Origin: Klebsormidium nitens
Lineage: Eukaryota; Streptophyta; Klebsormidiophyceae; Klebsormidiales; Klebsormidiaceae
Reading direction: 5' to 3'
Assembly: GCA_000708835.1 (NCBI GenBank)
Contig: DF236989.1
Span: 62,001-126,000 of the forward strand
Length of the DNA: 64,000 bases
This document shows, in pieces, positions 22,207-34,000 of the stretch. The first letter of the stretch is position 1, and each line of letters starts with the position of its first letter. A program made the translations under genes and the position numbers. The notes beneath the pieces are model-generated. The model made no database searches. It worked only from the letters and a program-made list of their open reading frames with translations, and was not told the DNA's origin.

Positions 22207-25200
22207 ATGGGGAAGGCCTCTAAGGACAAAAGGGTGAGCGGTGCCTGCTGTTCTTAGCGAAGGTTTACTAAAATAATTTCCAGTGAAACATCTGCAAGGT
22301 TCCATTTCATTTAGATCGATTCAAATGAAGTCTTGAGGGGCGCAGCTCTGCTCGTCAACCTCATACCCATAGTGGTGGTGTAACCACCTGATGAGATACC
22401 AATACTTGTGGTAAGAACCATAAATTGTACCAGAAGAGTTGGGGCTGTGACGCGACAGGGTTACTTTCTGCCATTAATCCCGCCTTCCATCAAAAGTTGT
22501 GGCTAGTTCTGAGTTGGATAGTGTGGAAGGCCCCACCATCAATCGGTTTCTTGTGTCTGTTTCTCGAGAATCTGTATGTTGAGGGTGGCTGTTCATAGAA
22601 AGCTGTCCCCCCAAGTTCCCCTTATCATAGAGCTTGGTCTTACAGTGTGTCCGCTCGCTGGTTGGCCATGGTCCTCTTCAGATTGGCACATGTGAATGTG
22701 CGACAGTTGATCATCGTCAATTGACCCAGAGAACGTAAAGCTCTCGCTTCTGCAACACGTAACCTTGCGTCAAAGCTAACGCAGCTTTCCTACTTGAGAT
22801 GACCACACTGAAGTTTCCAGGTAACCACTAGATTTTTCAACGACTTACACACCTTGTTGCAGATGCTATTCTTCTTACTTTGAAAAGAGCGGCTTCGCTA
22901 TCATTGAGATCGTCTTTTGTGCCCCCGTGTCCAGGATATCTATTACAGAAAAGCGAAAGAGGAGGGATGGAGGGCCAGGAGCGCATTCAAGCTGCTTCAG
23001 ATAGATGAGGACTTTGACATCTTGACCGGTACGTGCTATGCCACAACTCAGCTTGCTGAGGTGTCTTGTCTTTGTTGGTATCCACTTTGGGAGTCTGCCG
23101 CTTATGTCGTCGGCATGACTTTCAAGGCCGATGGATTCAGCTACTGCCAGTCGGACTCTTGTCTAGCACGGATAAAGGTTGAACGCTACTACAGCAAGAT
23201 TTATAACGCCTGCTTCCAAAAGAAAGCCCTCTCAAACAGGCACAAGGCGTTCTGCCCGACCGTGTAAGTTGATTACATTTAAGGCCGTTCCGCAGAAGAT
23301 TCCTATCAGTTGTTCCTATATATCCCGAATACAATCGAGGCTGTTCGGTCGAGCTTTCAGGCAAAGGAGGTTTGAAGAATGTCGAAGCTTGAATTGATAG
23401 AAGCCAACCTCAGTCACATCAAAAGCGCAAAATATAATCGTTGCTTGACGGTCTCATCGAACGTCCGTCTATGCAGGCGTGCGCAGAGTGGTCGACTTAT
23501 GTGCTGCTCCTGGGAGTTGGAGTCAGGTTAGCACGCCTCCCCACTAATGCAGTGACTGGGACATCAGATATTTGAGTTTGCAGCCCCAAGGTGCTAGGGA
23601 CTTCGGGCTTTCTGTCATTAAGCACTCGCATGTGGGGGACCCGTTTGTGTTCCAAGTCTGAAGTAAGGGGAATTTGGAAAAGGTTTGAGGCCTGTTCGTC
23701 AACACCAACAATTGGTCGAGATATAGTTGGATAATTAGGAGGACAAGCTGAAGCCGCGAGGTTTGCATCCTCAAAAACTCTTTATGGGAATCAGACACCT
23801 CGAATCCTCATACTTAAAGCCCGTCCTCAATCAGTCTTGCTAACCATTTGTGAACCACTTCAGTCTGGTCCTCTGCGATCCGATAGTGAGTGAGCTGTCA
23901 CTTTTTAGGTACTCAGCAGGCGGCTCTACCTCCCAGCAAAGGCCGCAGCCCATAATGGGTGAGGCGACAAACCTCACCATTCGTGTGACGATATGCATTG
24001 CTTTCTTAGGCTTCTGCTTGGCATTCTAGATCTGACGCCGAGGTATCAAACCTGGGTACTCAACAGATAGATCAGACATTGCGTTCACTGAGTGTCTTCA
24101 CACTGCGCTGGCACGGATGCTCATGCTTTTAGTCAAAACTGCCCGAGACCTGACTTGTCAATTGGAGGAGAAGAAGGGGCGGTGTCACGGTCGCTCCGAG
24201 ATCGTCATCACGTTCAATGGAAAAGCGCAGATACCAAGTGCTTTCCAGGCGCCAAAGGGTGAACATTTATACCATGCTAACTTTTCCCGCTGAAGATGCA
24301 TATTCTGGTGGCTCCTTGCGCAGAGACGCCGCCGCACCTCCACTCATCGTGTCCATTGATCTCCAACCGATGGCGCCCATCGAGGGCGTGAAGCAGATCC
24401 AGGGGGATATTACCAGCGCGCGGACGGCTGAAGAGGTGCGACTCGTTTGCGTAAAGAGGGCTTTCTCACGCGGTTCTGGGCGGTCTCTTGGCAGCAGGCT
24501 TCGCTGTTGGGTTGCAAAATAGTCGATCACGTGGTACCGCGTGGAGCGAATAGACATATGAGCATCCGGGCTGTCTTATTGCTGAGATCTTACGGCTGCG
24601 AAGCCGTTCGACCCGCTTGATAGGTGCTGTCGCCCGTCAAATTCAAGTCGGATCCAGGATTGACCAATCCGCTCTGTAGATACTTGTACGATTGTCGTTT
24701 ACTGTCGCTGAGTATTTTTGGGGCCACAGTTTGTTGTGGCGTCCAAGAAATGCCCTCGCCACGTACGTTCGAACCAGTCTGCCACTTAGCTCGATATGAA
24801 ATCAAACGGCATGGCTTTGTAAATTTGATATTATTCCGATCGATAATCACAAACATTTGATCTTTTGCCTTGCGATGGGAAACAAGGGTGCTTTTGGATT
24901 GCATACTATGCAATTGAATACTGTTGACAGCTGTATGCATAATCTGTTGAAGAGTAGAGAAACTTGACTTCTTTTGGTTTGACATCATCGTGAACCTTGC
25001 TGGGGCCCTGAGATTGACTGCAACCAGTCGAAATGGGCTCGTCAAAGTCGCTTCTCAGACTGTTCTGTTTATTTGAGGGACCTAGAGATGCTCTCAGCAG
25101 TTTCGTGACCACGTGGCAGGTCATCAAGTACTTCCGAGGCGAAAAGGCGGACCTTGTAGTGTGCGACGGGGCGCCCGACGGTGAGGCTTGCTGCTGACGT

Positions 25201-27669
25201 CACTCCCGATGACGTCATTCCTGGAGGACGACGATCGTGCTGAGACGATTTGAGGATGGCGTGTCTGAGATTTGAAGTTGCTCCATCATCGTTGTTTGAA
25301 CCGTTGACGGCCGACTAGGCTTGCCTGGTGCCATTTTGCTGACCAGAATAACAGTTCCCAAAGGCAGATTGTGAAGTTTTGAGGCAGATTATTAAGTGTT
25401 TAGGCAAATCTTCAGTCTCTATGCTTCACAAGCGTGCGTGACCAGAGATGATTGCTATGCGCAGTGACGGGGCTCCATGACATGGACGAGTTCGTTCAAG
25501 CGCAGCTCATCCTTGCAGTGAGCCTCAGCTCTGTTTTTTCCGCCTTCGGTCCTTTGCTTTACTCCAGGTGTATCCCAGTTGATTTCCTTCTTTGTTGGCT
25601 CCTTTACTTCGTTGCTCGTATCCTTGAGAACGGTGAACTGACTTGACGGACGGTTTCCGACCTTCTCCGAAGCTTGTTCGTTGCCAGGTTCGTTGCGCCT
25701 TAACTGATCGAACGGCCTGTGAAACCGCTCTTCTTTTTGCGTCAGGGATTCCAAATGGCACAGTAACGTTAAGGTCGAAGTGCAGGCATGTCGCTCTAAG
25801 CATTATACACGTTTCTATCATGGCCATCGATCTTGCTTTACTCCCTCATTTGTCCAACATCATCGTTACAGACACTTTTCGCCGCCCCTGATTGCTTCAT
25901 CGTTGTACTCTCGGGAGGACGCTAGGCATATTGAACCGGTTTGTATTACCTTCTTCATAGCTTGGTTAAGCCGTAAGCAGCTTTTTTCCACAAATTTGCA
26001 TCCTCCTCTCACGACGGGTTATCTTTTGCGTCAATACGAACCCCCCGGCTGCTTACAGGCGCTAACGATCGTGACCCACGTGCTCCGTCCGGGGGGCAAC
26101 TTCGTCGCCAAGATTTTCCGGGGGAAGGACATCAGCCTTCTCTACTCCCAGGTAAACATTCCCTGCGTTCTCCTCTTCTTAGACATTTCCAGCCACAGAT
26201 GCGTGGAAGAAGGTTCTGCAAAACTTATTCGAGGGACGGAGCTTTTCTCCGGGGAACGACTGTGTTCGTGTGATCGTGAACCGCAGATTAGTTCCTGTCA
26301 ATTCGGTGACGTGGATTGACGTGGATTGGAAGTTCTCATACGAATGGTTGTACCCTTTGGCATGCCTTACTCGCTCTAAATCGCTGACGTATCTCGTTGC
26401 AGCTCAAGATCTTCTTCCCCACGGTCACGTGTGCAAAGCCGAAGAGCAGCCGGAACTCCAGCATTGGTAAGGATGATTTGAAGCGCATGAAATTCGCCAT
26501 ACCATTCCTTCTTGTTTATCCGGCGGCGTATATCCTTTTGAAAGAGTTTGTCGCCACCCGTCGTACACCGAAAAGTTTGTTTTGAGCCGAGCTCTCCATT
26601 CCACAGACAGGAAAGGGAGCTCCTTGTTTCCCTTTTGTGTCACGGGCCCTGCATGGGCTATACCGAAGAGTGAGGGCGTGCCCTTGACTTGTTGTCGATT
26701 CTCGTTGCCGAAAGTGAAGGCTATCAGCCGACGTTTCAATACTTGGAAGCCGAGCGCTTCCAGAGAATTCACCGGAACAATCAGCGCCACGAGAGCAAAT
26801 GTTGGTTTCTCGCTTCTCACCGTGATCCCTCGAAGGCCATTGTTTCCGAAAACCCCCCGTTGCCGCTGCAGAGGCGTTTGTGGTCTGCCAAGGCTACGCC
26901 CCGCCCCCCGACTTCGAACCGGCCCTGTTACGGGGCCTGCTAGAGCAGGCGGAAGCAGCGAATGACGACGGGGCAGGTGGGCAGTTTATCAACGTCAATG
27001 GCTCCCTGCGTGACCTGCGTGCGATGTATTTCTGTTCTGACACCTGCGAATGGCTGCTCATCTGGATACGAGACATAGATCAGCCTTCAAGCAGACCGCC
27101 CACCAAAGTTCTGAAGTCGTCCCAACTGAAAGTACTCTTCCGCACCAAATATAATTGTTTGTGCTCCCAGTGAGTCTGATCGCCACCGCCGTGCAGGTTC
27201 AAAATCACAGGCCTCAGATGTTTTGAAACTGAGAGCGCACAAGAGATTGGGAAAACGGCATGATGGTATCTTTAACCTGATTAAGCGCATCGGGTGCACT
27301 TTGGACTGAAAAGGGTGCTCTTGTCAGGGCCATATTGATGACAGCATCCCGCAAGCGTTCGCGGCTTGCTTCATCCGTTGGCACTCGGTTATTCTTTGTG
27401 GGTCTCCAACCCCTCTATCTTTGTTCCTTTCAGATTGTAGCAGCTGGCGCTTCGAAGGGTCGAACAAAGTGGTCGTGCCGTTCCTTGCTTGCGGGGACCT
27501 CGCCGGCTTCGACTCCGACCAGTACTATCCTCTCGGACCAGTAGACACATCATCAAAAGGGGGTAGAAAAACGGAAGGGTACCGGTCTTTGGAACCAGTG
27601 CAACCGCCCATTGCGCCGCCTTACCGGACTGCGAAAGAGATTGAGCGGCAGGGGCTCAGAAAACACTGA
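22207..27669 (+). CDS. TRM7: tRNA (cytidine/guanosine 2'-O)-methyltransferase, FTSJ/TRM7 family
   Basis: Methylates the ribose of anticodon-loop positions 32 and 34 using S-adenosylmethionine in the cytosol (family knowledge). Eleven exons sum to 1020 nt (339 residues) in exact phase: 22207-22233, 22935-23028, 23477-23526, 23909-23958, 24249-24435, 25120-25180, 25465-25517, 26059-26151, 26403-26466, 26872-26976, 27434-27669. It begins MGKASKDKR and runs through RSAFKLL (catalytic Lys), [11 protein letters not shown] (SAM motif I), [19 protein letters not shown] (catalytic Asp), AKIFRGKD (catalytic Lys), [15 protein letters not shown] (catalytic Glu) and the plant-like tail [19 protein letters not shown] and [17 protein letters not shown]. 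Exon 5 has a somewhat longer, less conserved start than usual (about 25 residues before [17 protein letters not shown]); a later acceptor is possible but does not keep phase. Confidence 0.95.
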
Positions 27670-28754
27670 CGTCCTGCTGTGTGATTCGAGTACGGTATAT
27701 TCGAGCGGGTTGGTCCAATTTTATGTTGAGTCCGTTGTTGCGGTTTCTGTGAAGGGTCAAGATAAGTTTGGTAGCCCAATCCGCACACAGTGACTTTTGT
27801 AAACTGGGGCGGGGCAGATGTGTCAACATGCAATGATTGCTCGATCCATGCCAGAACCAGGATTACGAATCCGACTGTCGTCATCCGATCAGCGTATATA
27901 GTTGCATGATTGTACCTGGCATTTTGAGTACTACCGTCGCGTTATGGTATCCAGGGCCCGGCGCCGCCTCATGCGCCTGGTAGTGAGCGTCGATCTGGCA
28001 TGCGGGTCGGATCTTCAATTTTTGATTAAATTAGTGCATGCCGCGGGCCTAGCTACGTGCAAGGTTCCTATATACTAACAGTCCGCGACGGCCGACTGTA
28101 GATGGCTTAATTGTCATCAACCTAGCTAGCTTTGAAGATTGCAACGTACTATTGATCGACCACATGTTGGGGCGGGCGGCGCCGTCGGATGATTGCTGAT
28201 ATGATTGAATCAAACAAAGGACTGACACTAGTCCCATACTATAATAGGCATGAATACTCTTGATGTGTATCATTCTAATCAGCCCCCCGGGATATCATTG
28301 GAATGATCTCTTCCATGATGGATCATAGTCCATGACACGGTACGTGCCACACTGTCTACGCGGCTACCGTGCGTCAGTATAGTGGAACTCATTCAGGCGG
28401 ATTGACACCCACTGAGTCAGCGGAAAACCACGCTCCCTTGTCCAATCCTGTGACCACGCCCGCAACCATATGGCAAAACCTCTGTCAATGCACATGCCTC
28501 AGCATAGCTGGCACTAGAAATATGTATTCCAGATGACTACACAAGCTAGATTCTAACGTGTTCCCGGTCAAATTCGACCATCCGCGGTCGCCGACATGCT
28601 TCCAAGGCTCATAGGGTCAGGTTCGCTCAACCGCCCGCATCGCGAAGCAGCTCGCTGCTCAACGGATGTGTAAACGGCTGCCCGCTGGCACTACCATCTC
28701 TGTCTAAGATCCTAGAGTGAGTAGTCACAATCACCATATTCCATGTGCCCCTGA
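27670..28754. other. Convergent 3' spacer between TRM7 and the FYV7-like gene
   Basis: No coding segment is supported. The interval should hold both 3' UTRs. From about 27930 to 28560 it is dense in 4-6 bp palindromes (CTAGCTAGC, GATC, CATG, GGGCCCGGCGCC), a texture also seen in other spacers of this window. Confidence 0.6.
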
Positions 28755-30293
28755 TCAGCCCTGATCTTTTTGCAGCTTCTCCAGTAGGTGCTCCATCCGA
28801 TGCTTCATCACTGGCTGGCCACGTGGCGTCTTCTTATGCATCTTGACAAACGTCTGTTTGCGGGCCCGCTCGGCCGCCTCTTTCTCTTTTCGCCGCTTCT
28901 CGACTTCCCGGAGCCGCTCGAGCCGCTCCGCTTCTTGCGCAGCCCGCTTAGCGTCCGCCTCCCGTTTTAGTCTCTCCACTTGACTCAAGGGACGCGGCTT
29001 CTTCTTTCGCGGCAAGCTACCTTCGCCTCCCTCATCTTCTGTTTGTCTAAGTTGAGCCCTGGTCTCCTTGAGCTGTTTCCTTTGCGAAGTTTCGCCCTCC
29101 TGACTCTGACGACCGGCTTGGCCATCGTCCTGCCAAAGGAAAAGACTTCAAAGCTGTAGATTGATGAGATTATAAACATTGCCAGCCTAAATGATGAAAG
29201 ACAACCGAACCTGATTAGGGAATCAGCAGCAATATGCAGAATCTTGCAATATAGAGTGACCAAACCGGTGCATCTGCCCCAGATATTGAAACAAGCGGTA
29301 CGAATGCAGTCTCTCGCTGATACACAAACTAGCAGACCTGATAAGCTCAATCGTATACTCGCCGAAATGATGGCAAACATGAAACGTTGCAGTAGTAAAA
29401 AAGTATTTTGCGGAATGACAAACCCTTACCAGCGATGTTGTGTGTTGGGGAGGGTGCTCAGCTCTTGAGTCCGAGACTGGAACCTCGTCGCTTTTGAGTT
29501 GCTTTCGGAACCTGCGCACCTTTTGTGCATTCTGGATGAACTCGTGTTTTCGTTCTGCAACACAGAGCCACAAATCCTGTTCAGCCGAATTTCTCCAGCC
29601 TTGGACAGACCATTATTGCGGAAAGTTGGGGCTCTTTTCAGAGAACGAAAGATTGCCAGACTGCTGACACTGCATAAGAAAACAACGGTAGCAGTCCCCT
29701 CACTTGAGACTTTCGAATGCTCTAAGTCCCCTGACTAAAGCTTTTGAAGGCTTCAACCTCACAAAGCGACTGCTTTGAAAGCTCGCAAGAACTCAGTTTT
29801 GAAGGAACTTCTCTACTCAGCTCTGAAACTAAATGGTTGATTCGTTTTAGCAGCATAAAGTTCCAAATTGGAAGAAACATTAGGCTTGCGAGCCAAGTGA
29901 TGGACAACAGGAGCTCAATGCAAGTCAGCCCAACCCCTGTGCCGTCATCAGAAGTTGCGTCAGGGTGGTATACCAAGGTCAAAACGACCACAACTCTCAC
30001 AACCATCGTCACATTGCTTAGAGCAACTTGTCAGCAGAATCAACACATATAATATTGATATTGCTCTCGTACAAAGCCATACCAACAAATGGCGCATGTT
30101 TACAGGCACATGTTTCACAACACCACCTTTCTTCTAAAGCCACGAACTCTTGGAACATCCACACATCATTTGGATGCGAAACCTCACTCAGTTCCTTGAT
30201 GTTGTACTTGCTGGTCTTTGCATTGGCAAAGGTTTCCAGCTTCAGCGGGCCGCTGTTCAGCCGCCGCTTCTTTCTGCCCTGAGATGACTCCAT
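28755..30293 (-). CDS. FYV7-like nucleolar rRNA-processing protein
   Basis: FYV7-family proteins act in small-subunit rRNA processing in the nucleolus (family knowledge). Three exons in exact phase: 30293-30188, 29554-29430 and 29129-28755, giving 201 residues. The N-terminal part reads PLKLETFANAKTSKYNIKEL and then RKHEFIQNAQKVRRFRKQLK, matching the family's Lys/Arg-rich start. A long charged coiled-coil of alternating Arg/Glu/Ala (about residues 120-175) follows. The C-terminus ends TPRGQPVMKHRMEHLLEKLQ, the best-conserved family block. Family assignment rests on these three blocks. The start ATG at 30293 is followed by MESSQGRKKRR, a plausible nuclear targeting segment. It shares a roughly 760-bp divergent upstream interval with the MYND gene. 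Confidence 0.85.
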
Positions 30294-31054
30294 TTTTGCC
30301 TGCCAACTGACTTGTATCAGCAATCTCTCCGTGTAGATACCAATTCCTCAGTGAAGCTTTTCTATGATTTGCTGTCTAATTGATACAAAGTGCTGTCCAA
30401 TGTTCCCAAATTTGGACAGCCCACAACGCCAGCCCCCCAGCAGCTCCAGGACAAGTGCTCCCTGCAAACCAACTTTCTTTGTCAGGACTCAGGCGCCTTG
30501 CCAGAAATGCTTTTCAAAACCCATCAAGGCAATTCATGTTCTTCAGCTTGAATCTAGCTGTACGTGCAAGAAGAAACGTCTTCAACAGAACAGACTTGCG
30601 GCAGCAACTGGCACAAGCACTGGCACCGGTGTCGACCTTTGTGTTGACGTTTCAAAACGTCACGGTCCGCTGAGATGCCGAGCTCTGATTGGCTCGGCTT
30701 CGCGCCAGAATTTGGTCTTGAGTGCAAGCTCGTGAGTCGTGAGTCGTGACTCAGTCGTGATCCGCCACAGAACCTTCTCTGACTAAGTTCAAGTTCTCTG
30801 TCTTCCCGGTCTTGTGAATCTGTCGCCTCAGCTTCAGGACCACGCTGGGCGCTTTCCTGCCAGGGTTTGGGTTTCTTTGAGTGCATTCAGCTGTTACAGC
30901 TGTCAGACCTGCCTGACTCCTTCTGAGATATCTGTTGATCTCAAGTACATATCGTAACACTAACAAGAAGAAAGGGCATGGCGCAACCAGGCTCTTGAAA
31001 TCTGGGGCATTTTGAGCTGCATTCCTTGCATTTGTATTGGGAGTTTCATCGAGC
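30294..31054. other. Divergent promoter interval between FYV7-like and MYND genes
   Basis: About 760 bp with no supported coding exon. It must hold both start regions. A short direct repeat GTGAGTCGTGA occurs near 30731-30753 (the unit GAGTCGTGA three times). No clear TATA box was identified. Confidence 0.5.
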
Positions 31055-34000
31055 ATGGCGAGCAAGGACAAGCGCAAGAAGGGCGCCAGAGGCGATGGCG
31101 CCAGCAGCTTCAGCGGTGCGAATCCGCACGCTTCCTCTGGCGGGTGCAACTGCGAGGGCTGCTTGCGGATGCTGGCAGCCAGTGGCCGCACCGATGATCG
31201 GGATCCTTTCAACTTGCGCTTCTCTCAAATGAGACAGCGGCTGGAAAAGGTGATACCTTTATCGACCAAGTGGGTTTAGCTTTCCATTTTGTGCGATTCT
31301 GCTCAACGGATCCATCTCCATATTTTCCACCACATTGGCTTTCTTTTAGATACATTGAGATTCTGGGCCAAGTAGACACATTCCCTGCATCTGCTGAGAG
31401 GGAAAGTTGTGGCAAGCTCATACATGGTAGCTGAGAAGGTTTTTCATGCTTATGCAGCCTGGTAAGGTAGACCCATCATCAAGTCTGTCGCTTGCTAAAA
31501 CTGAGCGTTTGTTACAATGCACACCATCCACTTGTCAAAGAGACTGTGACACCTGGAAGTCAGACCTTGTAGTACCCTCTCAGGGTAGCCAAGGGTTCCT
31601 CTAGAACAGCCTACAAGCTACGAAAGTAAACCATATGTGTTTCTTTCTTGCAGTGTGTAAGAGCTGTGCCAACTCGGCTGCTGAAGGCAGGGATGAAGGG
31701 GCCCTCTCTGGCGAAGTGCCTGCAGGACCTCACTTTCATCAGGTGCGACTTGACAAGGGACAGTGTCCGAGTTTCTTTTACAGAGTATACAACTCAAGCT
31801 TTTTGGCGTCTTTCTTTGACTTGAGATGAGAAGTAGACTTGCGAAAAGCATGCCTTTGGCCAAACGGTGTTAGCCGCCTCTGTAGGCTCTATCTTGCAAA
31901 TGCACATCATCAGGATTGAGGGAAGGGGATTCAGCTTTTTGAAGTCGAACTTCATTCCTTATCGGATTGACGATGCAGGATGGAGGAGGAGTATGATCAG
32001 CAGTTGAAGGAGGCTCACGCCCTCGCAAAGTTTGACCCGGCGAGGCCCATTCTTGCGGCGGGGCTCTACTCAGAAGCCGAAGAATGTCAGGGTGAGCCAC
32101 TCACTGTGTGTTTTAGAATCTCTGGCACTGATGCAACGGACTGTGGCTCTGTAATCTGTTATATTTCAACAGGGAAGAGTGGACCCTTCAATGATGCAAA
32201 AGCTTAAGGACGTAGCGTACAAAGATCAGTGTGGGACTTAGAACAGATTAGCCAACCTTTTGGAGAAAAACCAAGCCCAGACAATGGTTCCTTTGGGGGC
32301 TTCTGCATGTTTTTGGACAAGCTTGGAGCGGAGTCTTAGGTTTTTCACTTCGGTGGTCTTGAAAAACATGAGCTAGATGACAGCGGTATTTTGCGCTCTC
32401 TCTTCCAATTCTGGACTGCTTGTCGACACTGCTTCGAAGAAACAAGGCATGCTATGTGATTCTCCTCTTAAGCAGCCTCAAGGGTGATCAGATCGTCGCT
32501 CTTGGCTCGTAACAAAGCATAATCTATTGACCGTTCGCTTGTGCAGTGGCGGCTCTCATGTGCTTCTACAGCTATGTCAAGGACGGCGACTTTGAGCGTG
32601 GCTTTCCATCGTGGTGCAACGCTCTCAAGAGGCATATGGAGCTCCTGGACTCAGAGGACTACGAGGTAAGCTTGCTTTCAATGGCCTAAAGGGTCCCAGG
32701 ACCGGAAATGTGACCGTATCGGTTCTACCGTCCTATCACAATTGCCAATTAAATTTCGTCTGTACATCATGTCACTTAATCAACCTGAATCCTTTTCAAG
32801 GGAAACAAGGAAAATGAGTCAAGAGTGGACGAAGCATAGGGTCAGAAAGGCCCAAGTCGCCGCGTCTCTTCAAGAAGATATCCCAAAGCCTGGAGTACCC
32901 TGGACGAAACACTGGGGCTGCATACGTTATGTTGCTAGTAAACTTCGCTGTAACACTCGCTCTTTCAAATTCACATAGAAGGATGCTGCACATAGGGCAC
33001 TGGTTAGAATTTTCGGATCCCTAGAGGTGGTTGGGACTTCATCCTCCTGAAACGGGTTTCGAAGGTTTCACGTCAGGAGTTGCGGTCTTACACGAAACAC
33101 CTTCGACCGTGTCCCAAACCTTCCGCGTACTTTGCATGCCGTCGGGCTGCTGGACTCGTAAGGGTTGCAAATTTTCAAGTAACAAATATTGAGTGGGCTC
33201 GAATCTGGAGTCCAAGCAGAGTGCATAACGACTCTTTACATGATTCCATTGTTTCGCAGGTGGTAAGCTATGCGGCGATGTCCATCGCACTTCTCGGCAA
33301 CTCCCCGTACTTCTGCGACGTGAACCCCACTGGAGGCCTCCAGCATCGCTTCTATGAGATAGGGGCGGTGCACAAGATGATGGCGCTCATGAGCAAGCAA
33401 CCGACGAGACGCAAGCAGAGGTGAGCTGTTCTAGGATCCTTTTTGGGTTGTTAAAGTAGGATGCAGATTACTCAGCAGAGACTTCGAGCTGTTCTCTGAG
33501 AAGCATTACGTTTGGATTCGTATGCGGCTGAAGCACGGGTGTGATCCTGGCTGAGCGCACCCTTTTGGAGGCAATAGGCATCATGTCTGATTCCGCAACT
33601 GCTTTCCCCCGATCAATAAAGGCATTGACGCGTTGATTGTTGATAATGCTTTGAGCACTAAAGTCTCTGCGGAAAGGCCCTAACTATGTTCCAGCAATCT
33701 CCCGTTTACACAGTCAATTGGCTGTAGATTTCTATGAGACAGAACGCTGCCCCTTCTTGGAATGCTGCCTCTCCTGCATCTCTATTGTTGCGACTAATTC
33801 CCTCGATAGATTCTCTTGAGAACCTGCTGTGAACTTAAACCAACTAGTAAGTCTTGTACCTTTGCTTTATGGGGGCACCCGACTACCTCGTCAAGACTTG
33901 CGCAACTCTGTCGTTTGTCCCAAAAAAGCCGCGAAGTTGGGCATTATTTGCCGCTGCCCCTGTGACCCTCCCTTAAAGCTCATGTCGAACTTGCAAGCAA

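Noticed and set aside
32161-32260. Possible extra exon between MYND exons 3 and 4 (open frame to 32207)
   Set aside because: No donor keeps the phase, and the joined exons 3-4 already read through smoothly as helical sequence.
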